The position numbers and the translations under genes are program-made. Below, piece by piece: positions 26,919-35,585 of a DNA stretch of 41,276 nucleotides (the first letter of the stretch is position 1; the number at the start of each line of letters is the position of its first letter). The stretch is from contig CANJJU010000006.1 in the NCBI GenBank assembly GCA_947474815.1, forward strand, positions 1 to 41,276, read 5' to 3'. Below the pieces are notes generated by a model. That model ran no database searches. It saw only the letters and a program-made list of their open reading frames with translations, and was not told the DNA's origin. This DNA is from Chitinophagaceae bacterium. Lineage in GTDB: Bacteria; Bacteroidota; Bacteroidia; Chitinophagales; Chitinophagaceae.

Positions 26919-27473
26919 TTATAATCCTGCTTTTAATTCAAGTAAAAAAGATTGAATATTTTTAAGTGCTTCTATTGTTTGGAATTTTTGATCAGCGTGT
27001 TTACTTTTCTTTAAAAATTCCTTCGCTCCTTCTATGGTGTATTTTCTTTCTCTTAATAAATGATAAATAAGCTTAAGGTTTTTTACATCTTCTGGACGAA
27101 AAAATCGATCGCCTTTTGCATTTTTTTTCGGCTTTAGGACATCAAATTCATTTGCCCAAAAGCGAATCAATGATTGATTGGCCTTAAACATTTGAGAAAC
27201 AGTTCCTATACTATAATAACTTTTAGAAAAAAGAGTTTCATCGTCGGGAATCTCTATTGTTTCCGCTTCTGCAGCCATATCGCTTATTTTCATTCGGCCT
27301 CTCACAGACTTCTTTACTGCAGGTGTGGGCTCAGCCAATACGGTTGGCTGAAGATTCACTTCAATGGGCTCTTGCTGAACAACTATAGACTTCGGTTGTT
27401 CTTGCTTTTTTTCAGGAGGATTAGAGTCCTCATCAGAAAAATCAAAATCAAAAGTAGTTTGTCTCAGTTTCAT
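26919..27473 (-). CDS. MerR-family transcriptional regulator
   Basis: A 184-residue protein with an unusually long, acidic and Gln/Pro-rich N-terminal stretch (about 1-80) that looks disordered. A MerR-type winged helix follows (about 84-155): YYSIGTVSQMFKANQSLIRFWANEF, then the wing with KPKKNAKGDRFFRPEDVKNLKLIYHLL. The C-terminal part is short and has no Cys ligand cluster, so it is unlikely to be a metal sensor. This type is common in Bacteroidota without a known ligand. It sits 11 bp after the M23 gene and 12 bp before the thioredoxin-like gene, so the three are likely co-transcribed. Confidence 0.85.
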   Translation of the reverse strand: MKLRQTTFDFDFSDEDSNPPEKKQEQPKSIVVQQEPIEVNLQPTVLAEPTPAVKKSVRGRMKISDMAAEAETIEIPDDETLFSKSYYSIGTVSQMFKANQSLIRFWANEFDVLKPKKNAKGDRFFRPEDVKNLKLIYHLLRERKYTIEGAKEFLKKSKHADQKFQTIEALKNIQSFLLELKAGL

Positions 27474-27484
27474 GATAATTAAAG

Positions 27485-28459
27485 TTAATCAAAACTTTTT
27501 GCACTTCCTTTAGCGGCTAATTTTAAAAGTCGGTCGTATTGTTCGGCATTCAAATCATTGTAAAAAAAGTAAACAGGATCAACTTCTTGACCATTAATAT
27601 GTACTTCATAATGACAATGGGGGCCAGTGCTTTTTCCTGTACTTCCAACCCAGCCAATCACCTCGCCTCTTTTTACACGCTGACCATTGCGCACCTTAAT
27701 TCTAAACATATGACCATACAAAGTTTGATATCCGTAGCCATGATTGATGACCACATGATTGCCATATCCACCATTAGAAGGACCTGCAGTTTTAACGGTT
27801 CCATTCCCTGTTGCATATATTGGTGTACCCTGAGGAGCTGTAAAATCAAGGCCCTTATGAAATTTTGGAGTGCCATATACCGGATCAATGCGCATTCCAA
27901 AACCACTTGCAATATGGTCTAGTTGCTTATTACTAAGTGGCTGAATAGCAGGAATACAAGTAAGTTTGGTGCCTTGATCCTTGATTAACAAGGATATGTT
28001 ATCATAACTTTTAAACTGATAAAGCATCCTCGCATTGATATTATTAAGTTGCTGAGCAATGTCTTTACCCAGTTCAAAGCCGTCCATTTCCTTGATTTTT
28101 TCTATCTCCTTTCTTTTCTCAATAATTTTAGCACGAGCGCTATCAGGAAGGGGATTTGCTTCGAAAATAGAGCGATACACCTCATTGTCTCTCTTTTCAA
28201 GAGCTGCCATCTGATCCTGTAATAACTGCACTTTTGAGGTAATCTGATTGTAATTGTCCTTTAATAACTCGTACTTTTTTTTAGCTTCTATATCCGTTGG
28301 CTTGGGGAAAAATCGATTGTATAGATAAATAATAATCGTAGCACCCACTATAAGAGCAGATAATAGACTAAAGAGCCTAAGCAACTTTACACGCAGGGGT
28401 GTAATTAGCTTTTCATACTTTAACGTATGGGTATTGTAATAATATTTAATTTTTTTCAT
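27485..28459 (-). CDS. membrane-anchored M23-family peptidase with coiled coil
   Basis: A 324-residue protein with a basic cytoplasmic head, one membrane helix at about 30-47, a charged coiled coil at about 55-125, and an M23 domain from about 185. Zinc ligands are intact: His201 and Asp205 in HKGLD, His250 in TLYGHM, and His281/His283 in GPHCHYEV. The GMRIDPVYGTPKFHKGLDF block is typical of LytM/DipM-like peptidases that cut DD-crosslinks or regulate amidases during growth and division. It is the first gene of a leftward group with the MerR regulator and the thioredoxin-like protein, and it has a good promoter match upstream. Confidence 0.9.
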   Translation of the reverse strand: MKKIKYYYNTHTLKYEKLITPLRVKLLRLFSLLSALIVGATIIIYLYNRFFPKPTDIEAKKKYELLKDNYNQITSKVQLLQDQMAALEKRDNEVYRSIFEANPLPDSARAKIIEKRKEIEKIKEMDGFELGKDIAQQLNNINARMLYQFKSYDNISLLIKDQGTKLTCIPAIQPLSNKQLDHIASGFGMRIDPVYGTPKFHKGLDFTAPQGTPIYATGNGTVKTAGPSNGGYGNHVVINHGYGYQTLYGHMFRIKVRNGQRVKRGEVIGWVGSTGKSTGPHCHYEVHINGQEVDPVYFFYNDLNAEQYDRLLKLAAKGSAKSFD

Positions 28460-28542
28460 GCCTTTTAAAACCCCTTTTGGTCTTTAAAACTCGGTCTTAA
28501 TCATTAAATTGCAGCTCACGCATGGACTAGTGTGCTATCGTG

Positions 28543-28573
28543 CAAATATAAACCTATAAATTACATTACGCAA
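28543..28573 (-). promoter_or_regulatory. promoter of the M23-MerR-thioredoxin group
   Basis: On the minus strand TTG (28571-28573), a 20-bp spacer, then TATATTTG (28543-28550), an exact TAnnTTTG match. It would give a leader of about 75 nt before the M23 ATG at 28459. It lies upstream of the alaS ATG, within the divergent region. Confidence 0.6.
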
Positions 28574-28591
28574 CCCATACAAATAGACATT

Positions 28592-31207
28592 ATGATGACG
28601 GCATCTGAAATCAGGCAACATTTTCTTGATTTTTTTAAATCAAAAGAGCATCTTATCGTTTCTTCTGCTCCGATAGTTGTAAAAAATGACCCTACGCTAT
28701 TGTTTACCAATGCCGGAATGAATCAATTTAAAGACTATTTTTTGGGCAATAAAAAAGCTCCGTCAAGCCGTATTACTGATACTCAAAAATGCCTTCGTGT
28801 AAGTGGCAAACACAACGATTTGGAAGAAGTAGGAGTTGATACTTATCATCATACTATGTTTGAAATGCTGGGCAACTGGAGCTTCGGAGATTATTTTAAA
28901 AAAGAAGCCATTGAATGGAGTTGGGAACTACTAACAAAAGTATACGGGATTGATAAAGACAGATTGTATGTAACTATTTTTGAAGGAGACGCAAAAGAAA
29001 GTCTACCCAAAGATGAAGAGGCTTTTGTAGAATGGAAAAAATGGATTGCAGAAGACAGAATTTTATTGGGTAATAAAAAAGATAATTTTTGGGAAATGGG
29101 CGATACAGGCCCTTGCGGACCTTGCACCGAAATACATGTAGACTGTAGGTCAGTAGAAGAAAGAAAAGGGATAGATGCTAAAACACTTGTAAACAATGAT
29201 CATCCTCAAGTAATAGAAATTTGGAACAATGTATTCATACAATACAATCGAAAAAAAGACGGATCACTAGAAGTGCTTCCCTCGAAGCATGTAGATACAG
29301 GAATGGGATTTGAAAGATTGGTTAGAGTGCTTCAAAATAAACAAAGCAATTACGATACTGATGTGTTTGTTGGAACAATCAATGAAACAGAAAGAATCAC
29401 AGGGAAAACATATAAAAATGGTGACGATAAAGAGAGTGTCGCTTTTAGAGTATTAGCAGATCATATTCGCGCCATTGCTTTTACCATTGCAGATGGCCAA
29501 TTGCCTGCAAATACTGGTGCAGGGTATGTAATTCGTAGAATCTTAAGAAGAGGTGTACGATATTACTACTCTTACCTTGAATACAAGCAACCGCTTTTGC
29601 ATCAGTTGTTGCCCATAATTGTTAATCAATTTAAAGAAGTGTTTCCCGAATTACATCAACAACAAGATTTTGTAGCTAAAGTAATCAAAGAAGAAGAAGA
29701 TGCTTTTTTAAGAACACTGGATAAAGGACTTAAAAAAATCGATGGCATTATAGCTGCTACCAAAGAAACCATTTCAGGAGCAGATGCTTTTGAGTTGTTA
29801 GATACATTTGGTTTTCCTATAGACCTTACCAGACTTATTGCTCAAGAAAACAATTTAACGGTAGATGAAGATTCATTCGAAAAAGAAATGAAAATCCAAA
29901 AAGACAGAAGCCGCGCTGCTACTGCAATGGATACGGAAGATTGGGTAATCGTACATGAAGGAAACAGCAATGGTTTTGTAGGATACGATTCACTTGAATT
30001 AACCACAAGCATATTAAAGTATAGAAAGGTAAAAGGCAAAGGGAAGGAATTGTTTCAAATTGTATTAGACACGACCCCCTTCTATCCCGAAAGCGGTGGA
30101 CAAGTTGGAGATGCAGGAATATTAACTATAGGAAAATCAGCAATTAACATCATTGACACTAAAAAAGAAAATGATTTAATCATTCATTTTACAGAAAACA
30201 TTCCAGCTGAACTATCAGGAGAGGTTACCGCCACTGTTCTTTCAACAAGAAGAAAAAATATTACGGTTCACCATAGCGTTACACATTTAATGCATGCAGC
30301 ATTGAGAGATGTATTAGGTAAACATGTAGCACAAAAAGGAAGTTTGGTAAATGAAGAACAACTTCGTTTTGATTTTTCTCATTTTGCAAAAGTAACAGAG
30401 GAAGAAATTGCCTTAGTAGAAAAAATAGTGAATAAAAAAATTAGGCAAAACATTCCGGTGATTATTAAATCAATGCCTAAAGAAGAAGCGATTGCATTGG
30501 GCGCCATGGCCTTGTTTGGTGAAAAATATGGCGACACGGTGAGAGTGGTAGTTATGGATCCATCCTACTCAATAGAATTATGCGGCGGAACGCATGTAGG
30601 GAATACAGGCGAAATAGGTTCTTTTAAAATAACACATGAAAGTGCTGTTGCAGCTGGCGTAAGACGCATCGAGGCATTAGCAGGAGTAGCTGCTGAATCA
30701 TTTATGAATGAACAAACAGCATTAATACGTTTAATAAAAGAGCAATTAAAAAATCCAAAAGATTTATCTAAAGCAATTGAATCGCTACTAAATGACAATA
30801 CTGCATTGGAGAAAAGAATCGAATCATTAGAGGCAAGGCAATTAGTAGGAATTAAAAATGATTTAATGCAAAAAGATGAAATCATTGACAAAGTGAGCTT
30901 CATTGGAGAAATTATAGAAGTGCCCAATGCAGATGCACTGAAAAAATTATGTTTCGATTTTAAAAATCACCTACATGATCACTTGGTAGTACTCTGTGCA
31001 AATATTGGAGGAAAAGCATTTGTAGCAGTTGGGATAAGCGAAACCGTAGTAGTTGCTAAAAATTTAGATGCCTCAAAAATCATTAAAGAAATAGCGGGCC
31101 CATTGATCAATGGTGGCGGTGGCGGACAAAAAACACTCGCTACCGCAGGTGGACAAGAGCCAGGAAAACTAAAAGAAGTAATTAGCCAAATTAAAAACTT
31201 ACTATAA
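28592..31207 (+). CDS. alaS: alanine--tRNA ligase
   Basis: Charges tRNA-Ala and edits mischarged Ser or Gly. The start at 28592 (ATGATG) gives 871 residues, close to the 876 of E. coli. The longer frame would need GTG at 28532 and adds 20 unrelated residues. The class II catalytic core shows LFTNAGMNQFKDYFLG and KHNDLEEVG...HHTMFEMLGNWSFGDYFK. The editing domain has H561-x3-H565 in HHSVTHLMHA and C664-x3-H668 in CGGTH, all four metal ligands present. The C-terminal C-Ala domain ends with the glycine-rich GGGGGQKTLATAGG segment. A TlpA-like lipoprotein gene follows after 11 bp. Confidence 0.97.
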   Translation: MMTASEIRQHFLDFFKSKEHLIVSSAPIVVKNDPTLLFTNAGMNQFKDYFLGNKKAPSSRITDTQKCLRVSGKHNDLEEVGVDTYHHTMFEMLGNWSFGDYFKKEAIEWSWELLTKVYGIDKDRLYVTIFEGDAKESLPKDEEAFVEWKKWIAEDRILLGNKKDNFWEMGDTGPCGPCTEIHVDCRSVEERKGIDAKTLVNNDHPQVIEIWNNVFIQYNRKKDGSLEVLPSKHVDTGMGFERLVRVLQNKQSNYDTDVFVGTINETERITGKTYKNGDDKESVAFRVLADHIRAIAFTIADGQLPANTGAGYVIRRILRRGVRYYYSYLEYKQPLLHQLLPIIVNQFKEVFPELHQQQDFVAKVIKEEEDAFLRTLDKGLKKIDGIIAATKETISGADAFELLDTFGFPIDLTRLIAQENNLTVDEDSFEKEMKIQKDRSRAATAMDTEDWVIVHEGNSNGFVGYDSLELTTSILKYRKVKGKGKELFQIVLDTTPFYPESGGQVGDAGILTIGKSAINIIDTKKENDLIIHFTENIPAELSGEVTATVLSTRRKNITVHHSVTHLMHAALRDVLGKHVAQKGSLVNEEQLRFDFSHFAKVTEEEIALVEKIVNKKIRQNIPVIIKSMPKEEAIALGAMALFGEKYGDTVRVVVMDPSYSIELCGGTHVGNTGEIGSFKITHESAVAAGVRRIEALAGVAAESFMNEQTALIRLIKEQLKNPKDLSKAIESLLNDNTALEKRIESLEARQLVGIKNDLMQKDEIIDKVSFIGEIIEVPNADALKKLCFDFKNHLHDHLVVLCANIGGKAFVAVGISETVVVAKNLDASKIIKEIAGPLINGGGGGQKTLATAGGQEPGKLKEVISQIKNLL

Positions 31208-31218
31208 ATTATATCAAA

Positions 31219-32358
31219 ATGAATAGCAGAAAAATTGCATTATACCTATCGATATCGATTCTTATTTTTTCTTGTAAAGCAAAAGTAGAAAATCATGATT
31301 TCACATTAATAGGAAATCTAACCTATGCAGTGGATCAAAAAATATTCCTTGAGGAATTATACTTTAGTGAGAAAAATCCGCAAGTAGCAGACACCGGATT
31401 TATTAAAAATGGGAAATTTACGCTTTCAGCAAAAGCTATGGAAGAAGGATTGTACCGACTGCGGTTAGAAAAAAGCGACATTAGTTTTATATTTATCAAT
31501 GATCAACCCATCATTGAATTTAAAGCAGACATACACGATGCCGGAATCAAAAACACCACTTTCAATACACCAGCCAACATGTTACTTAAAAACATGTTAA
31601 CCGACCTTGATAATAAACTAACTACTCTCGAGAATCAGGATAAAAAAATCGAACTAATCACTGTTGACAGTCTCCTTGCTATTGAAAATGCAACAAAAGA
31701 GAAGCTGCAAGAAGAGTATAAAAATTACATCATTCAACAAATTGACACCAGCTCAGATCCTATCGTATCAATGTTTGCTTTAGGATATACTAATAACATC
31801 GACCCGGCATTGTTGAACAAATCAATTGCTGGTCTGTCAAAAAGATTCCCTACCCACAAAGGAATAGCTGGCGTTATTGTGGAATACAATAAAATGATGG
31901 CACAAGCAAAACAACCCAGTACTAGCAAAGCGGGCATCCCCGCTGTGGGCGATATGGCGCCAAACATTGCAATGAATGATGTGAATGGTAAACTTTTTTC
32001 ATTGAGTGAATTAAAAGGACAATATGTATTGATTGATTTTTGGGCGAGTTGGTGCGGACCTTGCAGAGGAGAAAATCCTTATGTAGTAGCTGCTTTTAAT
32101 AAATTTAAAAATAAAAACTTTACTGTTTTGAGTGTTTCGCTAGATGAGGAAAAAGATGCTTGGTTAACAGCCATCAAAGAAGACAAACTAACCTGGAAAC
32201 ACATAAGTGATTTGAAAGGATGGAATAGCGAGGTTGTAAAACTATATGGCTTTGATGGAATACCATACAACTTACTAATAGATCCTCAAGGAAAAATTCT
32301 TGCTACAGAATTAAGAGAAAATGCCTTAGGTGACTTTCTTCAAAAAACGCTACAATAA
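31219..32358 (+). CDS. TlpA-type thiol-disulfide reductase lipoprotein with DUF4369 domain
   Basis: A 379-residue protein. The N-terminus is a lipoprotein signal (ISILIFSCKAK, with the acylated Cys near residue 19). Residues ~25-120 match the beta-rich DUF4369 domain common in Bacteroidota (FTLIGNLTYAVDQKIFLEEL, ADTGFIKNGKFTLSA). A helical linker follows, and then from about 245 a TlpA/thioredoxin domain with WCGPC (Cys279, Cys282) and the cis-Pro loop FDGIPYNLLIDPQG. It should act in the periplasm, attached to a membrane, reducing disulfides, for example in cytochrome c maturation or oxidative repair. The substrate is unknown. It is 11 bp downstream of alaS and converges on the RND exporter gene. 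Confidence 0.88.
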   Translation: MNSRKIALYLSISILIFSCKAKVENHDFTLIGNLTYAVDQKIFLEELYFSEKNPQVADTGFIKNGKFTLSAKAMEEGLYRLRLEKSDISFIFINDQPIIEFKADIHDAGIKNTTFNTPANMLLKNMLTDLDNKLTTLENQDKKIELITVDSLLAIENATKEKLQEEYKNYIIQQIDTSSDPIVSMFALGYTNNIDPALLNKSIAGLSKRFPTHKGIAGVIVEYNKMMAQAKQPSTSKAGIPAVGDMAPNIAMNDVNGKLFSLSELKGQYVLIDFWASWCGPCRGENPYVVAAFNKFKNKNFTVLSVSLDEEKDAWLTAIKEDKLTWKHISDLKGWNSEVVKLYGFDGIPYNLLIDPQGKILATELRENALGDFLQKTLQ

Positions 32359-32375
32359 ATCAACATATAATTAGA

Positions 32376-34733
32376 CTAATTTTTTGATTGACCTGATTTA
32401 GAAGAGTTAAAGATCAATAAGAGAACAGGTAATAAAATTAGATTGGTGGCTGTTGCAGATAATAATGTAACTGAAGTTAGCCACCCCAAAGCAAAAGTTC
32501 CGCCAAAACTACTTGCACAAAAGATGATAAACCCAGCGGTGAGAACCAAGGAGGTGTAAATAATACTCAACCCAGTTTGCTGAACCGTATTCTTCACTGA
32601 TGCTTGAATGTTGTTCCCCGTAAGCGGAAGATCTTGTCGATAATTAACTAGAAATCGTATGGTGATGTCAATCGCAATGCCCAATGAAACACTAAAAACC
32701 AATACCGTAGATGGTTTCAATGGAACACCCGCCCAGCCCATGACTCCTGCAGTAATAATAAGGGGAATTAAATTGGGCACAAGAGAACAAAATAATATTC
32801 GGATAGATCTAAACAAATAAAGCATGCACAATGCAATCAATAAAAAAGCCCAAAATATACTTTCCTTTAATCCATTGATAATAAATTTACTCCCTTCTAA
32901 AAAGGTAATGCTTGTTCCAGTTAACGAAACTTTATATTGCGAAGAATCAAAATATTGATTGGCTTTTTGCTGGATATCATTTAAGACAATAGGTAGTTTT
33001 TGGGTACCTATATCAGCCATGCTTACACTAATGCGGGTATAGCGCCTACTGCTATCAATAAACGAAAGAAGCATTTTAGAGAAATTATTATTAGCATTGT
33101 TGTTTTTGGTAGGCTTTAAATATTCTCCTACAAATGCACCATCAAAACTGTTGGGCATTAAATATTGAGTAGAATCATTTTCATAGAACCCTTGTTTTGC
33201 GAATTTTAATCCTTCTGCAATACATAAAGGCTTATTCATTTCTTCTTTCTGTGCAATATAGCTTGACAATGAATCTACCTTTTCAAAAACAGCCAAAGAC
33301 TTCATTCCCGCAAGTCCGTTTTTCTTTTTTGTATCAATAACAATTTCAAGGGGCATTACTCCTTTGAAGTTGTTTTCAAAAAACTTTAAATCTGTAAAAA
33401 TCTTATCTGTCTTTGGTAAGTCATCTACGATATATGCTACTGATTTCAATCGAAGAATTCCTGCAATTGAAACAATCAATACAATTGAGGTAACAACAAG
33501 AATTGTTTTTTTATGACCAAATACCCAAATTTCAACTTTATTTAAAAACAGTCCAATCCACTTGTTGTCTAAATACTTTAACTGAGTTTTACTTGGTACA
33601 GGAAGAAAACTCAATACAGAAGGAAGCAGAATAAAAGAAATCATAAAAATAATCATGATACTTATTCCCGATACCGCTCCAAATTCTTTTAGAATAGCGC
33701 TCTTGGTTAATGCAAAAACAGCAAATCCAATGGCTGCAGTAATATTACAGAAAAGTGTCACTACGCCCATTTTGCTGACCATGTCTACCAACGCAGATGA
33801 TTTTCTTAATTCAGTTGAAGGCTCACTACTTTGTAGATAAGACGTATGATATTTATTAATAAAATAAATGCAGTTGGGAATTCCAATCACCACCACCAAT
33901 GAAGGAATCAAGGCCGTTAATAAGGTGATTTTATATCCAAATAAATAAATCAATGCCAGCGTCCATATCACTCCTAAAATCACTACAGCCAAAGAAATAA
34001 ATGTAGTGCTGATTGAACGAAAAAATATTAATAAAATGAATACGCTTAAGACTAGGGATCCTATTAAAAATAATCTCATCTCTTTTCTGATTCTTTCTGC
34101 TACTACTGTTCTGATTAATGGCAAGCCACTTAAATGAACGTCGATTCCTGTACTATTTTTAAATTGATCGGTTGCATTGGTGATGCCTTCAACTACATCC
34201 ACCCTCGCCGCCGAATTAAGGATGTCTTTATTGATCTTAATCCCCATCAAATAAGCATCTGTAGAGGGATTATAGAGCATTGATCTGTAAAAAGGAAGAT
34301 TCAAAAAAACAGCTTTGGCGCTGTCTAATGACACTTGGCTAGTAATATTTGAAGGGAATATTTTTACAGCAGTTAATTTTTCTAACGCGCTATCCTTTAA
34401 TAATACAATGGCGCCGGGAACACTTAAAATATCATTCACCCCCTTTAGTTGCTTTATTTTCGATTGTAATTGCTGATATGCCTGGAAATTCTTTAACGAA
34501 AAGAAATCTTTTGATTGAACACCCACAACCAATAAATTTCCATCGTCGCCAAACGTATTTTTAAATGATAAGTATTCCTGGTATTTGGGATTGTCTGTAG
34601 GAATAGCGCGAGCAAATTCATAGCTAAGCTTTACCTTGGAGGCGAAATAGCCCATCCAAATAGAACCTATAATCAATAACAACAATAATATGAATCTATT
34701 TTTTAAAACAAATTTTCCTAAACGTTGCCACAT
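32376..34733 (-). CDS. RND-superfamily (MMPL-type) exporter
   Basis: A 785-residue inner-membrane protein with the RND pattern of one N-terminal helix, a large extracytoplasmic loop (about 35-215), five helices, a central linker, a second helix-loop unit and five further helices. Sequence around LIPSLVVVIGIPNCIYFINKYH and, in the second half, VFSVSLGIAIDITIRFLVNYR corresponds to helix 4 of each half, where the proton-relay residues of RND pumps lie. There is no adaptor or outer-membrane channel gene beside it, as in MMPL/HpnN-type transporters that move lipids or hydrophobic molecules. The substrate is unknown. It is divergent from recO. Confidence 0.88.
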   Translation of the reverse strand: MWQRLGKFVLKNRFILLLLLIIGSIWMGYFASKVKLSYEFARAIPTDNPKYQEYLSFKNTFGDDGNLLVVGVQSKDFFSLKNFQAYQQLQSKIKQLKGVNDILSVPGAIVLLKDSALEKLTAVKIFPSNITSQVSLDSAKAVFLNLPFYRSMLYNPSTDAYLMGIKINKDILNSAARVDVVEGITNATDQFKNSTGIDVHLSGLPLIRTVVAERIRKEMRLFLIGSLVLSVFILLIFFRSISTTFISLAVVILGVIWTLALIYLFGYKITLLTALIPSLVVVIGIPNCIYFINKYHTSYLQSSEPSTELRKSSALVDMVSKMGVVTLFCNITAAIGFAVFALTKSAILKEFGAVSGISIMIIFMISFILLPSVLSFLPVPSKTQLKYLDNKWIGLFLNKVEIWVFGHKKTILVVTSIVLIVSIAGILRLKSVAYIVDDLPKTDKIFTDLKFFENNFKGVMPLEIVIDTKKKNGLAGMKSLAVFEKVDSLSSYIAQKEEMNKPLCIAEGLKFAKQGFYENDSTQYLMPNSFDGAFVGEYLKPTKNNNANNNFSKMLLSFIDSSRRYTRISVSMADIGTQKLPIVLNDIQQKANQYFDSSQYKVSLTGTSITFLEGSKFIINGLKESIFWAFLLIALCMLYLFRSIRILFCSLVPNLIPLIITAGVMGWAGVPLKPSTVLVFSVSLGIAIDITIRFLVNYRQDLPLTGNNIQASVKNTVQQTGLSIIYTSLVLTAGFIIFCASSFGGTFALGWLTSVTLLSATATNLILLPVLLLIFNSSKSGQSKN

Positions 34734-34825
34734 AATTATTTAATATTGAGGATGGTAAATTTAATTCTTGTGCAAAGAAAGTTGATTTGCCAAAAAGAAC
34801 AAGCATTTATTGTTGATTTCTACAT

Positions 34826-35572
34826 ATGATACATAAAACGAAAGGGATTGTTTTGCGGACCGTTAAATATGGTGAAACCAGCCTTATTGTAACAATATTT
34901 ACCGAACTATTCGGTGTGCAGACATATATGGTAAATGGAGCAAGGTCACAAAAGAAAGGGACTAGCCAAGCCATGATGCTTCAGCCAGCGGCTATTTTAG
35001 AATTAGAAGTATACCATAATGAGCTGAAAAGCATTCAACGTATTAAAGAAAGCAATTGGTCTATATTATATAATACTATTTTAAGTGATGTAATTAAAAA
35101 TAGCATTGCCTTATATATGATGGAATTGCTATATAAAACACTCAAACAACCCGAATCCAATACTGATCTTTTTTATTTTTGCGAAGATGTGCTTTTGCAA
35201 TTAGATGCAGCCAACGCTACCATTGCAGCTAATATTCCCCTATTCTTCTCTCTTCAATTGACTCAGTTTTTTGGATTTAAAATTCAACATCCAACATTTG
35301 AGTTGTTATCGAATGAATCTTGCTACTTAGATCTGATTGAAGGGAAGTTTGTGCAAACAATGCCCAATCATACCAATGTAATTTGCGACCATGCCGCTAT
35401 GATTACAGCCGAATTATTAAAAGTGATGCATCCATCAGAATTGGACCAAATAAAACTTAACAAACAAAACAGAAGAGAGCTTTTGTTACATTATCAAAAC
35501 TATTACGCCTTTCATATATCCGATTTTGGACAAATGAAGAGCTTGACTGTGTTGCAAGAAGTGTTGGGGTAA
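34826..35572 (+). CDS. recO: DNA repair protein RecO
   Basis: Loads RecA onto SSB-coated single-stranded DNA with RecR and anneals strands in RecF-pathway repair. The 248 residues have the N-terminal OB fold (KTKGIVLRTVKYGETSLIVTIFTELFG) and a helical C-terminal domain ending in HYQNYYAFHISDFGQMKSL, a typical Bacteroidota RecO tail. The four-Cys zinc motif of some RecO proteins is absent. A possible promoter (TTTG at 34786, TATTGTTG at 34808) lies just upstream, but it is close to the ATG. It converges on the amidohydrolase gene with 13 bp between them. Confidence 0.87.
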   Translation: MIHKTKGIVLRTVKYGETSLIVTIFTELFGVQTYMVNGARSQKKGTSQAMMLQPAAILELEVYHNELKSIQRIKESNWSILYNTILSDVIKNSIALYMMELLYKTLKQPESNTDLFYFCEDVLLQLDAANATIAANIPLFFSLQLTQFFGFKIQHPTFELLSNESCYLDLIEGKFVQTMPNHTNVICDHAAMITAELLKVMHPSELDQIKLNKQNRRELLLHYQNYYAFHISDFGQMKSLTVLQEVLG

Positions 35573-35585
35573 GTGGATTTTATTC

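Noticed and set aside
28532-28591. Upstream extension of alaS from a GTG
   Set aside because: The 20 extra residues have no counterpart in alanyl-tRNA synthetases; the ATGATG at 28592 gives the normal start.
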